64,000 nt of DNA from Arthrobacter rhombi (lineage in GTDB: Bacteria > Actinomycetota > Actinomycetes > Actinomycetales > Micrococcaceae): the NCBI RefSeq assembly GCF_900163545.1, contig NZ_FUHW01000020.1, forward strand, positions 62,001 to 126,000. Direction: 5' to 3'. The position numbers and the translations under genes were made by a program. Under the pieces are notes generated by a model. That model worked only from the letters and a program-made list of their open reading frames with translations. It ran no database searches and was not told where the DNA came from. Shown piece by piece: positions 8,414-16,573 of this stretch (positions are counted from its first letter, which is position 1; every line of letters begins with the position of its first letter).

Positions 8414-10371
8414 GGTGCTTCCAGGCTCTCGGTGCTCACGGTCTCCAGCTTGCCATAGGCATAGTCTTCGGGATGTTCCTCCAAGGGGGAGTACGGGTGC
8501 CCGCCGGGACCGGCCCCCCGTTGGTCCTCCACGTATAAGCTGACGTCTCCACCTTCGATGACGGAACGGATATTCGCTGCGGCCGTCGACTTCTTCCCGA
8601 AGTAGTCCGTATGGCCATTCATGATCGAGTCCGGATTTTTTGGGTTTTCGAACCCCGATTCCAAGCGGATGGCACCCATCTGGTGATCTGGCTGGCTGCC
8701 GGACCAGAAGGACGACCCGTGGTAGCCGCCGCCCCAGTCCTGGGCGTGGTGGATCGGGTCGTCCCGGGTTTGGATCCAGTAGCGATTCGCCTCTGAGTTA
8801 TTGGCGGTGTCTTCGGGGCTGCCGACGTCGTGGCCCGTCCCGGCAGGGGCCACATAGACGATGTTGGATGACGTCAGGCCCTCGCGTTCGGCAGTGCCCA
8901 GCATCGAGCCGCCGGCACTGTATCCCACATAGGTGCTGCGGGCACTGCGGGGAACCTCGGCGTCGACAGCATAATCAAAGGCAGCCAGACGTTCTCCGCC
9001 GTCCTCGTTGTATTTGCTCGTGGCGTTGTCGAGGATCTCGTCGGGGAGATCGGCACCCTGCCAGTAGAAGGAGACGGCCTCCGGATCGGCGACACCGTTG
9101 ATGGCGTCCAGCCGCTCGGTGTAGCTATCCAATTGGCTGAGGTCGGCGCCCGTGCCCGGGACCAGGGTGGAAACGTTGCTGGTGGAGGAGGTGGGAGTCC
9201 CCTGCATGGAGACGACGCGACCGTCGCCTTCCAAGGAGAGGAGGACAACTTGTGAGTCATTTTCTGTGGCGAAGTCGAGTCCCTGGGTCATAGAGTCCAG
9301 TCGCTTGCTCTCGGCGTTCCAGGCGGCCACGTCATTGATGAACTCGCCGGTGCCTTGATCACCGAGGATGCTCCCGCGTCCACTTGGTCTATCCCGGCTG
9401 TAGTCGTCGCGAACCGGCTTATCACCAAGTTTTTGGCGCTTGATTCGCACGATTTCGCGGAATCCGGCGACGGTGATGATGTTCGCGCTGGCCCGTGCGG
9501 CCATCGGTACCCCGTTAAGGCTCCCGAATTGTCCCGGGTAGAGCATGAGCAGCCTCTCCTGGTCTGTGGAGTCCAAGCCCAGCCAGGCGTTCCGGATGCC
9601 ATCGATGCCCTCAGGCGTGAGCTCGTCGTTGTTTTGCACTACCTCCCACATGATGGCTTCCGCGGAACCGGGGGTGGATCCGGCGGTGAGTTCATTGTTG
9701 GCCAGGACTGCGGCGGCTTCGGGGTTGGCAACAGCCCATGTCCGCAACTCCTCGGTCGACAAGCCCCGCAAGGAAGCCAGCAAGTCCTCGGGTCTGACCT
9801 CTCCGAAGTCCTCATCGAGTCCGGAGGTGAAATCGGCCCAGGACACCTTCGGCAGGGAGGGCCCACCGAGCGTCTCTGACATCGGCAGGGTGCTGCCTGT
9901 CCCCGCGGTAATACCATCCAACGTGTCCGCCGCCGTTGATTGCGCCACTTTCCAGTCGCCTCGCAACTGCCGCGCACGTTCGTTGAAGTCGTTCACCGCT
10001 GCACTGGTTTCGGAGTCTTCTCCGTCCGGATCGGCCTCGACCTTGGCTTTCAGGCCCGGCAAGGCAGCGCTCAGGGATTCGGACTCCTTCTGCAGCTTTC
10101 GGCCGGTGTCGACGAAATCGCCGATAGCAGTTTTTGCTGTGCCTAGGGCATCACTCCAGTTTTCCACCGGCGTCGTCAGGTCATCGAGGGCGGTATACAC
10201 CGTGGCCTGGGTTTCATCATGCTCATAAGCGCCGGAAAGACGCTTCCACGCCGTTTGCGCGTCCTTCAGATAGCTTGGCGTGGTGCCCGCTCGGGTACCC
10301 ATATCCATCGCGGAGTCTTCGAGGTTGTCCCAGGGGACGTCGATATGGGGAAAGGTCCCGAGCGTTGTCAT
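8410..10371 (-). CDS. DUF1023-type alpha/beta hydrolase with WXG100-like N-terminus
   Basis: A 653-residue protein. Residues 1-160 are helical and look like the WXG100/EspC-like leaders of type VII-associated proteins. The region from about 375 to 590 is an alpha/beta hydrolase of the DUF1023 (Abhydrolase_8) type, with VPGTG at 404-408 and the nucleophile elbow GYSAGG around Ser485, and later a His-containing NGHTDYF segment that may carry the catalytic His. There is no Sec signal peptide, so export, if any, would be by another route. It overlaps its upstream and downstream genes by four bases each. Substrate unknown; a lipid or peptide esterase is a guess from fold. Confidence 0.75.
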   Translation of the reverse strand: MTTLGTFPHIDVPWDNLEDSAMDMGTRAGTTPSYLKDAQTAWKRLSGAYEHDETQATVYTALDDLTTPVENWSDALGTAKTAIGDFVDTGRKLQKESESLSAALPGLKAKVEADPDGEDSETSAAVNDFNERARQLRGDWKVAQSTAADTLDGITAGTGSTLPMSETLGGPSLPKVSWADFTSGLDEDFGEVRPEDLLASLRGLSTEELRTWAVANPEAAAVLANNELTAGSTPGSAEAIMWEVVQNNDELTPEGIDGIRNAWLGLDSTDQERLLMLYPGQFGSLNGVPMAARASANIITVAGFREIVRIKRQKLGDKPVRDDYSRDRPSGRGSILGDQGTGEFINDVAAWNAESKRLDSMTQGLDFATENDSQVVLLSLEGDGRVVSMQGTPTSSTSNVSTLVPGTGADLSQLDSYTERLDAINGVADPEAVSFYWQGADLPDEILDNATSKYNEDGGERLAAFDYAVDAEVPRSARSTYVGYSAGGSMLGTAEREGLTSSNIVYVAPAGTGHDVGSPEDTANNSEANRYWIQTRDDPIHHAQDWGGGYHGSSFWSGSQPDHQMGAIRLESGFENPKNPDSIMNGHTDYFGKKSTAAANIRSVIEGGDVSLYVEDQRGAGPGGHPYSPLEEHPEDYAYGKLETVSTESLEAP

Positions 10372-10754
10372 CGGCCCGACCAGGAGAAGCTGAACTGAGG
10401 CACCGGCCGGCCAGCTTCCCAGATCGGCGGTGCATGATATTCGACCGGTACGCGGTCCAAAGCCGATGATGCTTCGCCGGACATCTTCCCGTCGGCGTCG
10501 ATCAAGGCCAGTGCTGCGTCGGAAACGGAGGTGGTTTTACGGAACACCAAGCTGGCCGCCCGTTGGCCGATGTCATCGCGGGGGGTCCAGAAACGGGCGA
10601 ACGCTGCCGAGACGGTGGTGGCGGTCCCGAAGTCTCCACTGGCCTCGTCACCTGATGTCTTGGTGTCCTGTGCTACTAAACGAAGCGATTCCCCGTCAGC
10701 AGCAACATCAACGAGGATGGCATGCAATTGCCCAGGATCGATTTTGTAGGCCAT
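10368..10754 (-). CDS. small WXG100/EspC-like helical protein
   Basis: A 128-residue protein that starts the three-gene operon with the hydrolase and lipoprotein. It begins IDPGQLHAILVDVAADG and is predicted helical with a central FARFWTPRDDIGQRA segment, the general layout of ESX-secretion-associated or DUF6507-type proteins. No signal peptide or transmembrane helix. The ATGA overlap with the hydrolase start suggests the two are made in fixed ratio and may interact (inference). Confidence 0.62.
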   Translation of the reverse strand: MAYKIDPGQLHAILVDVAADGESLRLVAQDTKTSGDEASGDFGTATTVSAAFARFWTPRDDIGQRAASLVFRKTTSVSDAALALIDADGKMSGEASSALDRVPVEYHAPPIWEAGRPVPQFSFSWSGR

Positions 10755-10830
10755 GGCTTTCTCCGGAAAGTCGTTGCTGTGCGGACAGGCGTGGCCCGTC
10801 TGGTCTTCATCACCGTCTCAGGCGCACCGC

Positions 10831-10868
10831 GCCGAGGTCCATGGGGAGAACTCCCCATGGACCTCGGC
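10831..10868. terminator. perfect 18-bp hairpin, 2-nt loop
   Basis: The arms 10831-10848 and 10851-10868 are exact complements separated by AA. It lies eight bases after the stop of the minus-strand YkvI-like gene and has no T-run, so it is a T-less (I-shaped) intrinsic terminator of the kind common in actinobacteria. It also lies upstream of the operon starting at 10754. Confidence 0.8.
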
Positions 10869-10876
10869 ACCCGGAG

Positions 10877-12001
10877 TTATACAGGCCGGCGCCGAGAGAA
10901 GCGCGTACCGGTCTTGACGAGCATGAGAACCAACAGCAGGATGCCGACGTAGCCGTTGATCACGTAGACGATGTTGACCATTTGAGAGAAGGGCAGCACC
11001 AGTCCGACGAGTGTTCCGACGGCGGCCAAGATCAGGGTGAGGTACCTGAAGCGCGGTGTCCTGTCCGCGAAGAACCGTGAGGAAACCGTCCACAGCAGCG
11101 GGGTCGCCGTGGTGTAGATCCCGGCGATGATCATGCCTGAGATTCCCGCACCCAAGACCGTGTTCACGTCGGTGGCCAGCACCAGCATGGGGATCTCCGT
11201 GCCGTTGACCTGCACGATATTCGCCAGCAGTCCCAAGCCCACGATGATGCAGGCTATTGAGAATGCCGTGGCGCCGAGTACGCCGCCGGCCGCGGCCTCT
11301 TTCCGGCTGCGCGCGGTCTTGCCCAGAGCGGTCAGGAAGGCGGCCAACCAGAGCATGCAGAAGCCGACGTAGGACAAACCTGACATGAACCAGTTGGTGG
11401 AGGCTTGGGTCAGATCAAGGCCTTGCAACAGGGCGTTGCCCTCGGAGATGCCGCCGGGGTTGCGCACAATGCCTAGGATGCCCAGCGCTACGGCGATCAG
11501 CACGATCAACGGTCCGATTTTTCCAATGACATCCACCAGGTTGTTCAGGCCGAACCATACGGTGACTCCCACGGCGACGGCCAGCCCGATGCCACCGATG
11601 TACTTGGACAGCCCGTAGTGCTCCTGGAAGACGGCGCCGGCGCCGGAAATCATGACCGAGAAGCTGAGGAACACGAAGAGGATCGAGAAGAAGTCGAAGA
11701 ATGTGCCCAGATGTTTGCCGCAATAGTAATGGAAGATTCTGGACGGACGGTCGAACTTCTTGGCCTGCCCGACCGTGAAGAATTCGACGGCGACATAGGT
11801 CATGAGGACCAAGACCAGCAGGCCCGTTCCGAAGATTCCCCAGTAGCCGTAGGACGTGAAGTACTGCAGGATCTCCTGGCCGGTCGCAAAGCCGGAACCG
11901 ATGAGGAAGGCGAGAATCGCCCCGGCATAGGTAAGTATCCGGAGGATACTCGTCTTTTCGACGGTTCCCATCTGGTTCCGGGTGAGCTGTGTTTCGGCCA
12001 T
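10877..12001 (-). CDS. YkvI-like membrane protein (APC-superfamily transporter)
   Basis: A 374-residue integral membrane protein with about ten hydrophobic helices, beginning GAILAFLIGSGFATGQEI, the glycine-rich first helix typical of YkvI-type and other LeuT-fold transporters. Substrate unknown. ATG at 12001 is chosen over an upstream start at 12088 because AAGGAG lies six bases before it. It is divergent from the CoA-transferase gene; the shared intergenic region holds a TGATATATCA palindrome that could bring both under one regulator. A perfect hairpin follows the stop. Confidence 0.82.
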   Translation of the reverse strand: MAETQLTRNQMGTVEKTSILRILTYAGAILAFLIGSGFATGQEILQYFTSYGYWGIFGTGLLVLVLMTYVAVEFFTVGQAKKFDRPSRIFHYYCGKHLGTFFDFFSILFVFLSFSVMISGAGAVFQEHYGLSKYIGGIGLAVAVGVTVWFGLNNLVDVIGKIGPLIVLIAVALGILGIVRNPGGISEGNALLQGLDLTQASTNWFMSGLSYVGFCMLWLAAFLTALGKTARSRKEAAAGGVLGATAFSIACIIVGLGLLANIVQVNGTEIPMLVLATDVNTVLGAGISGMIIAGIYTTATPLLWTVSSRFFADRTPRFRYLTLILAAVGTLVGLVLPFSQMVNIVYVINGYVGILLLVLMLVKTGTRFSRRRPV

Positions 12002-12108
12002 GGTGGCTCCTTCGCGCAGGTGGGGCGCATTCGTTGTGGCTAGTGTTTCGGGGGAGCGGATGACGACGATGTCATCTATAGCTGTCACGACACGCGATTG
12101 CCGACAAG

Positions 12109-12118
12109 TGATATATCA
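12109..12118. promoter_or_regulatory. TGATATATCA palindrome, GntR-type operator candidate
   Basis: A perfect 10-bp palindrome in the 254-bp divergent region between the YkvI-like and CoA-transferase genes. The sequence resembles operators of FadR/GntR-type repressors. No intact GntR gene adjoins; the only one in the window is the broken copy at 5521. Confidence 0.4.
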
Positions 12119-12255
12119 GGTCAGTCGAAACACTAGGATCATTGGTGTGAGCCAGTCAACATATGACGTGGTGGCGACCGGTGATCAGTACTGCAGGGGC
12201 CGCCCGGATAGGGTTGCAGGCAACATGCCATGGGAGGTGTTCACCGTTGAAACCG

Positions 12256-13431
12256 ATGTCATCAGCAGAGCATCGTGGAACCGGGCCCTTATCCGGTATC
12301 CGCGTCGCCGACTTCACCCGCGTCCTGGCAGGGCCGCTGTGCACCATGTCGCTGGCCGACTATGGGGCCGAGGTCATCAAGATCGAGAGCCCTGCCGGCG
12401 ATGAGACTCGGGCGTGGACTCCGCCGACCACTTCTGACGGACTGGGCACCTATTACGCCACCGTGAACCGGAATAAGTACTCGGTCTGCTGCGACCTGAA
12501 GTCAGAGGAAGGGTTGGCCCATGCCCGGGAAATCGTTGAGGGATGCGACGTCGTGGTGGAGAACTTCCGCCCGGGAGTCATGGCCCGTCACGGTCTGGAC
12601 GATGCCACGCTACGGGCCCAACGGCCCGGCCTGGTCTACTGTTCCATCTCCGGATTCGGCGACGGCGCCGGAGCTGACCTGCCCGGCTACGACCTGCTCG
12701 TGCAGGCGTTGGGTGGACTGATGAGCATCACCGGCCAACCCGAGGGCGAGCCCTCCAAGGTCGGTGTTGCGCTCGTTGACGTACTCACGGGCCAGAACGC
12801 TCTGGCGGGAATCCTGCTGGCCCTGCGCCAACGTGATCAGACCGGAGAAGGACAGACGGTCACAGTTTCGTTGCTCTCATCCCTGCTGGCGGGGCTGTCC
12901 AACCAGGCCAGCAGCACCCTCGCCACCGGCACCTCGCCGGAACGGCTCGGCAACGCCCATGCCAGCATCGCCCCCTACGACACCTTCAGTACGCGGAACG
13001 GGAAACTAGCCATCGGTGCCGGAAACGATCGGCAATTCCTGGCCTTGGTCACGGAGCTGGGGTTACCGGAACTGGGCAATGATCCACGATTCTCCACGAA
13101 CGCCCTACGGGTGGAGCACCAGGGCGAACTCAAGCGCGAACTCGAGAACGCCCTGGACGCCGACTCCGCAGCCGTCTGGCAGGACCGGTTGATGCGCGCT
13201 GGAGTCCCGGCGGGGAAGGTGAACAACATCGCCGAAGCCATCGAACTGGCCCAGAACCTCGGCCTGGAACCCGTTGTCTCGGTGGAGGACTCGGCCTCCG
13301 GGCGCCGTTATGACCAGCTGAGCAGCCCCATCCGCCTTTCGGCCACTCCGGCGAGCTACCGGATGGTCCCGCCGGCCCTGGGCGAACACCAAGCAGTCAC
13401 GTTCACTGACCACTCGGCTGGCGTCACCTGA
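12256..13431 (+). CDS. CaiB/BaiF-type (family III) CoA-transferase
   Basis: A 391-residue enzyme moving CoA between carboxylic acids. It opens with LSGIRVADFTRVLAGPLCTM and GAEVIKIESPAGDETR, and the conserved aspartate that forms the acyl anhydride is in PGYDLLVQALGGLMSITG. The C-terminal half has the family's small domain (NDRQFLALVTELG). The start is uncertain: ATG at 12256 has no close ribosome site, whereas TTG at 12247 lies nine bases after GGAGG (12233-12237) and may be the true start. The acid substrate is unknown; the VOC gene just downstream is probably co-transcribed. Confidence 0.86.
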   Translation: MSSAEHRGTGPLSGIRVADFTRVLAGPLCTMSLADYGAEVIKIESPAGDETRAWTPPTTSDGLGTYYATVNRNKYSVCCDLKSEEGLAHAREIVEGCDVVVENFRPGVMARHGLDDATLRAQRPGLVYCSISGFGDGAGADLPGYDLLVQALGGLMSITGQPEGEPSKVGVALVDVLTGQNALAGILLALRQRDQTGEGQTVTVSLLSSLLAGLSNQASSTLATGTSPERLGNAHASIAPYDTFSTRNGKLAIGAGNDRQFLALVTELGLPELGNDPRFSTNALRVEHQGELKRELENALDADSAAVWQDRLMRAGVPAGKVNNIAEAIELAQNLGLEPVVSVEDSASGRRYDQLSSPIRLSATPASYRMVPPALGEHQAVTFTDHSAGVT

Positions 13432-13502
13432 GGACCACCATGAGGGACTCGCCGCAGCAGGACGGCTGGCCTTCGACGGGGCGAGCGCGGCAGACTCGGG
13501 TC

Positions 13503-13895
13503 ATGGATATCCTTTCGAGCCGCGTGCTCCTGCGCCCAGTGAACCTGCAGCAAACCCAGGCGTTTTATCGAGACGTCCTCGACCTGGGGATCGCCCGGGA
13601 ATTCGGTACCGGAGAGCAGGCGGGCATCGTGTTTTTCCTAGGCAACGGACTGCTGGAGGTCTCCGGTGTCAGGGAGTCGGGTGCGCCGTCGTCCTTGGTC
13701 CTGTGGCTGCAAGTGCGCGATGTCGATGTCGAGCTGGAGCGGATCGCTGCCCGCGGCGTCCAAGCGGTGCGGGAGGCGCGTCAGGAACCGTGGGGACTCA
13801 TCGAGGCGTGGGTCGAGGACCCCGATGGAACGCGGATTGTGCTGGTCCAGATTCCGCAGGACCACCCGATCCGGCGTGATCAGCGCGGCCTGTAG
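13503..13895 (+). CDS. VOC-family (glyoxalase/dioxygenase-like) protein
   Basis: A 130-residue single-domain protein of the vicinal-oxygen-chelate fold: RVLLRPVNLQQTQAFYRDVLDLG at the start, FFLGNGLLEVSG in the middle and the family's closing DPDGTRIVLVQI. Such proteins are glyoxalases, dioxygenases or antibiotic-binding proteins. The usual second metal ligand Glu is visible near LEV, but a full metal triad is not certain. It begins 71 bases after the CoA-transferase stop. Confidence 0.76.
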   Translation: MDILSSRVLLRPVNLQQTQAFYRDVLDLGIAREFGTGEQAGIVFFLGNGLLEVSGVRESGAPSSLVLWLQVRDVDVELERIAARGVQAVREARQEPWGLIEAWVEDPDGTRIVLVQIPQDHPIRRDQRGL

Positions 13896-13956
13896 AACGA
13901 CGCCGGCTTCGGTCCTCCCGGGCCGATCCTGGAGACGAGGAAGCTCTTTCAGCGGG

Positions 13957-14157
13957 CTAGGAACGGATGCGACGGGAGCGCTGGACGACATGCCAGCCAC
14001 CCAAGGACAGGCCCGCAACGACCAATAGGCCGGCCACCCACGGGCTCTGGCCCCAGTACCAACTCACGTTCCCGTCGACCACGGTGAATCCGCAGGCGAG
14101 AAGAATCGCGAGGATGGAGAGTGGGAGTAGCGGTGATCGTACTGGTTTCTTCGCCAT
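13957..14157 (-). CDS. small two-helix membrane protein
   Basis: A 66-residue hypothetical protein with two hydrophobic helices (LLPLSILAILLACGF and SPWVAGLLVVAGLSLGGW) and basic ends, thus an inner-membrane protein. ATG at 14157 is chosen because AGGGGA lies about six bases upstream; an in-frame ATG at 14181 is possible. Function unknown. Confidence 0.6.
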   Translation of the reverse strand: MAKKPVRSPLLPLSILAILLACGFTVVDGNVSWYWGQSPWVAGLLVVAGLSLGGWHVVQRSRRIRS

Positions 14158-14275
14158 GGTCTTCCCCTTGTCCCCTGCCATGGCCTCTCGCGGAGGGCGG
14201 GATGCCACGGGTGGCCTGACATCCACGCTACGCCCGGTTTCGGAGTGGGTCCATGGATCGTCTGGACTCAAATGC

Positions 14276-14316
14276 AGCACGACGCCGCAACCCTGTCTTG
14301 GTTCCGGCGTCGTGCT
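14276..14316. terminator. 12-bp stem-loop after the hydroxylase gene
   Basis: Exact arms 14276-14287 and 14305-14316 with a 17-base loop, placed 24 bases past the stop of the minus-strand monooxygenase gene. GC-rich, no T-run. Confidence 0.6.
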
Positions 14317-14340
14317 CTGAATTGTGGTGGGCTGCCGCGC

Positions 14341-16236
14341 CTACTTCTTTGCGTCGACCGTCCGCAGGGGTGCGAAGAACGCTGCGAGCTCGTCGGTGGC
14401 GGTCAGCGGCAGCACGTTGGCCACATACTGGTCAGGCCGAACGACGACGATGGCTCCGTCGCGGGACACTCCGCGCTCGACGAAAATGTCATCCTCGGGC
14501 ACGACGCCGAAGACCTTCTCCAAGTAGTCGAGCTTGAACGGGCCGACCTCGGGCTTGAAGACCGTCGGCACGGCATTGATGTCGATGTCCTCATGGCGCT
14601 GCTGGTAGATGACACGCACATCGAACCAAGCGTCGAGGTCCATCCCCTCGGGGGTCGCGGCCAGCGGGGAGTCGGATGAGGTGGCCAGCCACTCGGCCAG
14701 CTCAGTGGTGGGGGAGTCGGCCCCTGCGACGGCCTCGTCGGCGAAGACGTAGATGCGCCAGCGGCCATCCGCGGTGGCCTGATGACCCAGGTGGAGCGGG
14801 TTGGTATCGCAGACCCGCGAGGCCATGGCCGATTTGAAGCGCTTGCCCACCGGGTAGCCGGTGGCCAAGTCCTGGTGCGTGGCCTCGCCGGTGACCACCG
14901 AGGGGGCATATTCGGTCATGAAGCCTGCGGGGAATTCGGCGGTGGCGACGTAGAAGTCCTCGAGGTCCGAAGGGCTGTCGAATTCCTCCGGCTTCTTCGC
15001 CATCATGGTGGACCATTCCTTATCGAAATCGATGAGGTTCTTGGCCACGACCTGGCGTTCTGCCGAGTAGGTGGAGAGCAGGGCCTCGGGGCTGCGGCCC
15101 TCCAACACGTGGGCGAGCTTCCAGGCAATGTTGAAGCCGTCCTGCATTGAGACGTTCATACCCTGTCCGGCCTTGGCCGAGTGGGTGTGGCAGGCGTCGC
15201 CGGTGATGAACACGCGGGGGGTGTCGATGCCGATCCGCTCGGGGGCCACGTCGTCGAACCGGTCGGTGAGTCGGTGTCCGACCTCGTACACGCTGTTCCA
15301 GGCGACGTGGCGGACATCGAGGGTATAGGGGTGCAGGATGTCGTTCGCCTTGGAGATGACCTCCTCGATGGAGGTGGTGCGGACCTTGCCATGGTCATCC
15401 TCGGGCACCACGCCCAGGTCGACATACATCCGGAACAGGTGCCCGCCTTCGCGCGGGATCAACAGGATTGATCCGCCGTCGTGCGATTGGATGGCGCATT
15501 TGGTGCGGATATCGGGGAAATCGGTTTTGGCCAGGACGTCCATGACGCCCCAGGCGTGGTTGGCCTTGTCCCCGGCCATGGTGCAGCCGATCGCCGAACG
15601 GACCTTGGAGCGGGCGCCGTCGCAACCGATGACGTATTTGGCGTGGACGATCTTCTGGGAGCCTTCGTCCTCACCGGCGCTGCGCACCAGGGAAACCTTG
15701 ACCGGGTAGTCGCCGTCCCCGGTGACCTCGAGGTCCTCGAACTCCCAGCCGAAATCGGGCGTCAGTCGGGCGGGGGCGTGGGCTGCGACCTCGGCGAAGT
15801 AGTCCAGCACCCGGGCCTGGTTGACGATCAGGTGCGGGAACTCGCTGACGCCCGTGGCGTCGTCCACGGCGCGGCCGCCCCGGTTGATATGGGTGGGGTT
15901 CGTTTCGTCGGGGCGCCAGAAGGCCATCTCGGTGATCTGGTAGGCCTCGGAGGTGATCCGCTCGGCGAAGCCGAAGGCCTGGAAGGTTTCGACGCTGCGG
16001 GCCTGGATGCCATCCGCCTGCCCGATCTCCAGGCGGCCTCCGCGGCGCTCGATGATGCGGGTGTTGATGTTCGGGAATTCGGCCAACTGGGCTGCGGCAA
16101 GCATGCCGGCGGGGCCGGAGCCGACGATGAGCACATCGACCTGCTCGGGCAGCTCCTCTGGGCGGTCGACGCCAACGCCTGCGGCGGCCTCGATACGCGG
16201 GTCGCCGGAAACGTAGCCGTGGTGATGGAACTGCAC
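14341..16236 (-). CDS. FAD-dependent aromatic hydroxylase (3-hydroxybenzoate 4-/phenol 2-monooxygenase type)
   Basis: A 631-residue class A flavin monooxygenase. The dinucleotide motif GSGPAG is at 39-44, the DG motif is in YVIGCDGARSKVRS and the FAD-ribityl GD motif in FITGDACHTHSAKAGQGMN. The C-terminal ~200 residues form the thioredoxin-like domain of phenol hydroxylase and MobA. The N-terminal MQFHHHGYVS and ERRGGRLEIGQADGIQARS match the 3-hydroxybenzoate 4-monooxygenase group, so it probably hydroxylates a simple phenol or hydroxybenzoate with NAD(P)H and O2. No ring-cleavage genes adjoin. The upstream region contains an inverted repeat likely to bind a regulator. Confidence 0.84.
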   Translation of the reverse strand: MQFHHHGYVSGDPRIEAAAGVGVDRPEELPEQVDVLIVGSGPAGMLAAAQLAEFPNINTRIIERRGGRLEIGQADGIQARSVETFQAFGFAERITSEAYQITEMAFWRPDETNPTHINRGGRAVDDATGVSEFPHLIVNQARVLDYFAEVAAHAPARLTPDFGWEFEDLEVTGDGDYPVKVSLVRSAGEDEGSQKIVHAKYVIGCDGARSKVRSAIGCTMAGDKANHAWGVMDVLAKTDFPDIRTKCAIQSHDGGSILLIPREGGHLFRMYVDLGVVPEDDHGKVRTTSIEEVISKANDILHPYTLDVRHVAWNSVYEVGHRLTDRFDDVAPERIGIDTPRVFITGDACHTHSAKAGQGMNVSMQDGFNIAWKLAHVLEGRSPEALLSTYSAERQVVAKNLIDFDKEWSTMMAKKPEEFDSPSDLEDFYVATAEFPAGFMTEYAPSVVTGEATHQDLATGYPVGKRFKSAMASRVCDTNPLHLGHQATADGRWRIYVFADEAVAGADSPTTELAEWLATSSDSPLAATPEGMDLDAWFDVRVIYQQRHEDIDINAVPTVFKPEVGPFKLDYLEKVFGVVPEDDIFVERGVSRDGAIVVVRPDQYVANVLPLTATDELAAFFAPLRTVDAKK

Positions 16237-16573
16237 GGGATGTCCTCACTTCGTTGTGCTGATCGTCTGAGCGTGTTCTATATTTGAACTTCATATTCGA
16301 TAGTTGAACACGCAATCTGCTGGACACTATACGGGGAGTATGACGTGGCTAACAAGTGTTGGCCACTCTTTTGTCTCGGAAGGCCGCGCTGACCTGTGCC
16401 TCGCTGACGTTCGGTACACCCGAGCGTGTTGTGGTAAATGACGGGTGGACGGCAGGTGAAGTATCCTTGAACGGATGGCCTGGCATCACTAGGCTACTTT
16501 TTGCCCGAAAATGGGTTGGATGTCTAGGGTGATCGGCCAACGCGCGGGCATCTGGAATGCGAGGTGTGCAGCT
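16237..16573. promoter_or_regulatory. divergent promoter region with inverted repeat
   Basis: A 337-bp gene-free, AT-richer stretch between the hydroxylase and the OpgB-like gene. Exact arms GCGTGTTC (16271-16278) and GAACACGC (16306-16313) enclose 27 bases that contain two TTGAAC copies (16284-16289 and 16304-16309). The position 35-77 bases before the hydroxylase start suits an aromatic-responsive regulator such as an IclR or MarR protein (inference). The rest shows no gene. Confidence 0.4.
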
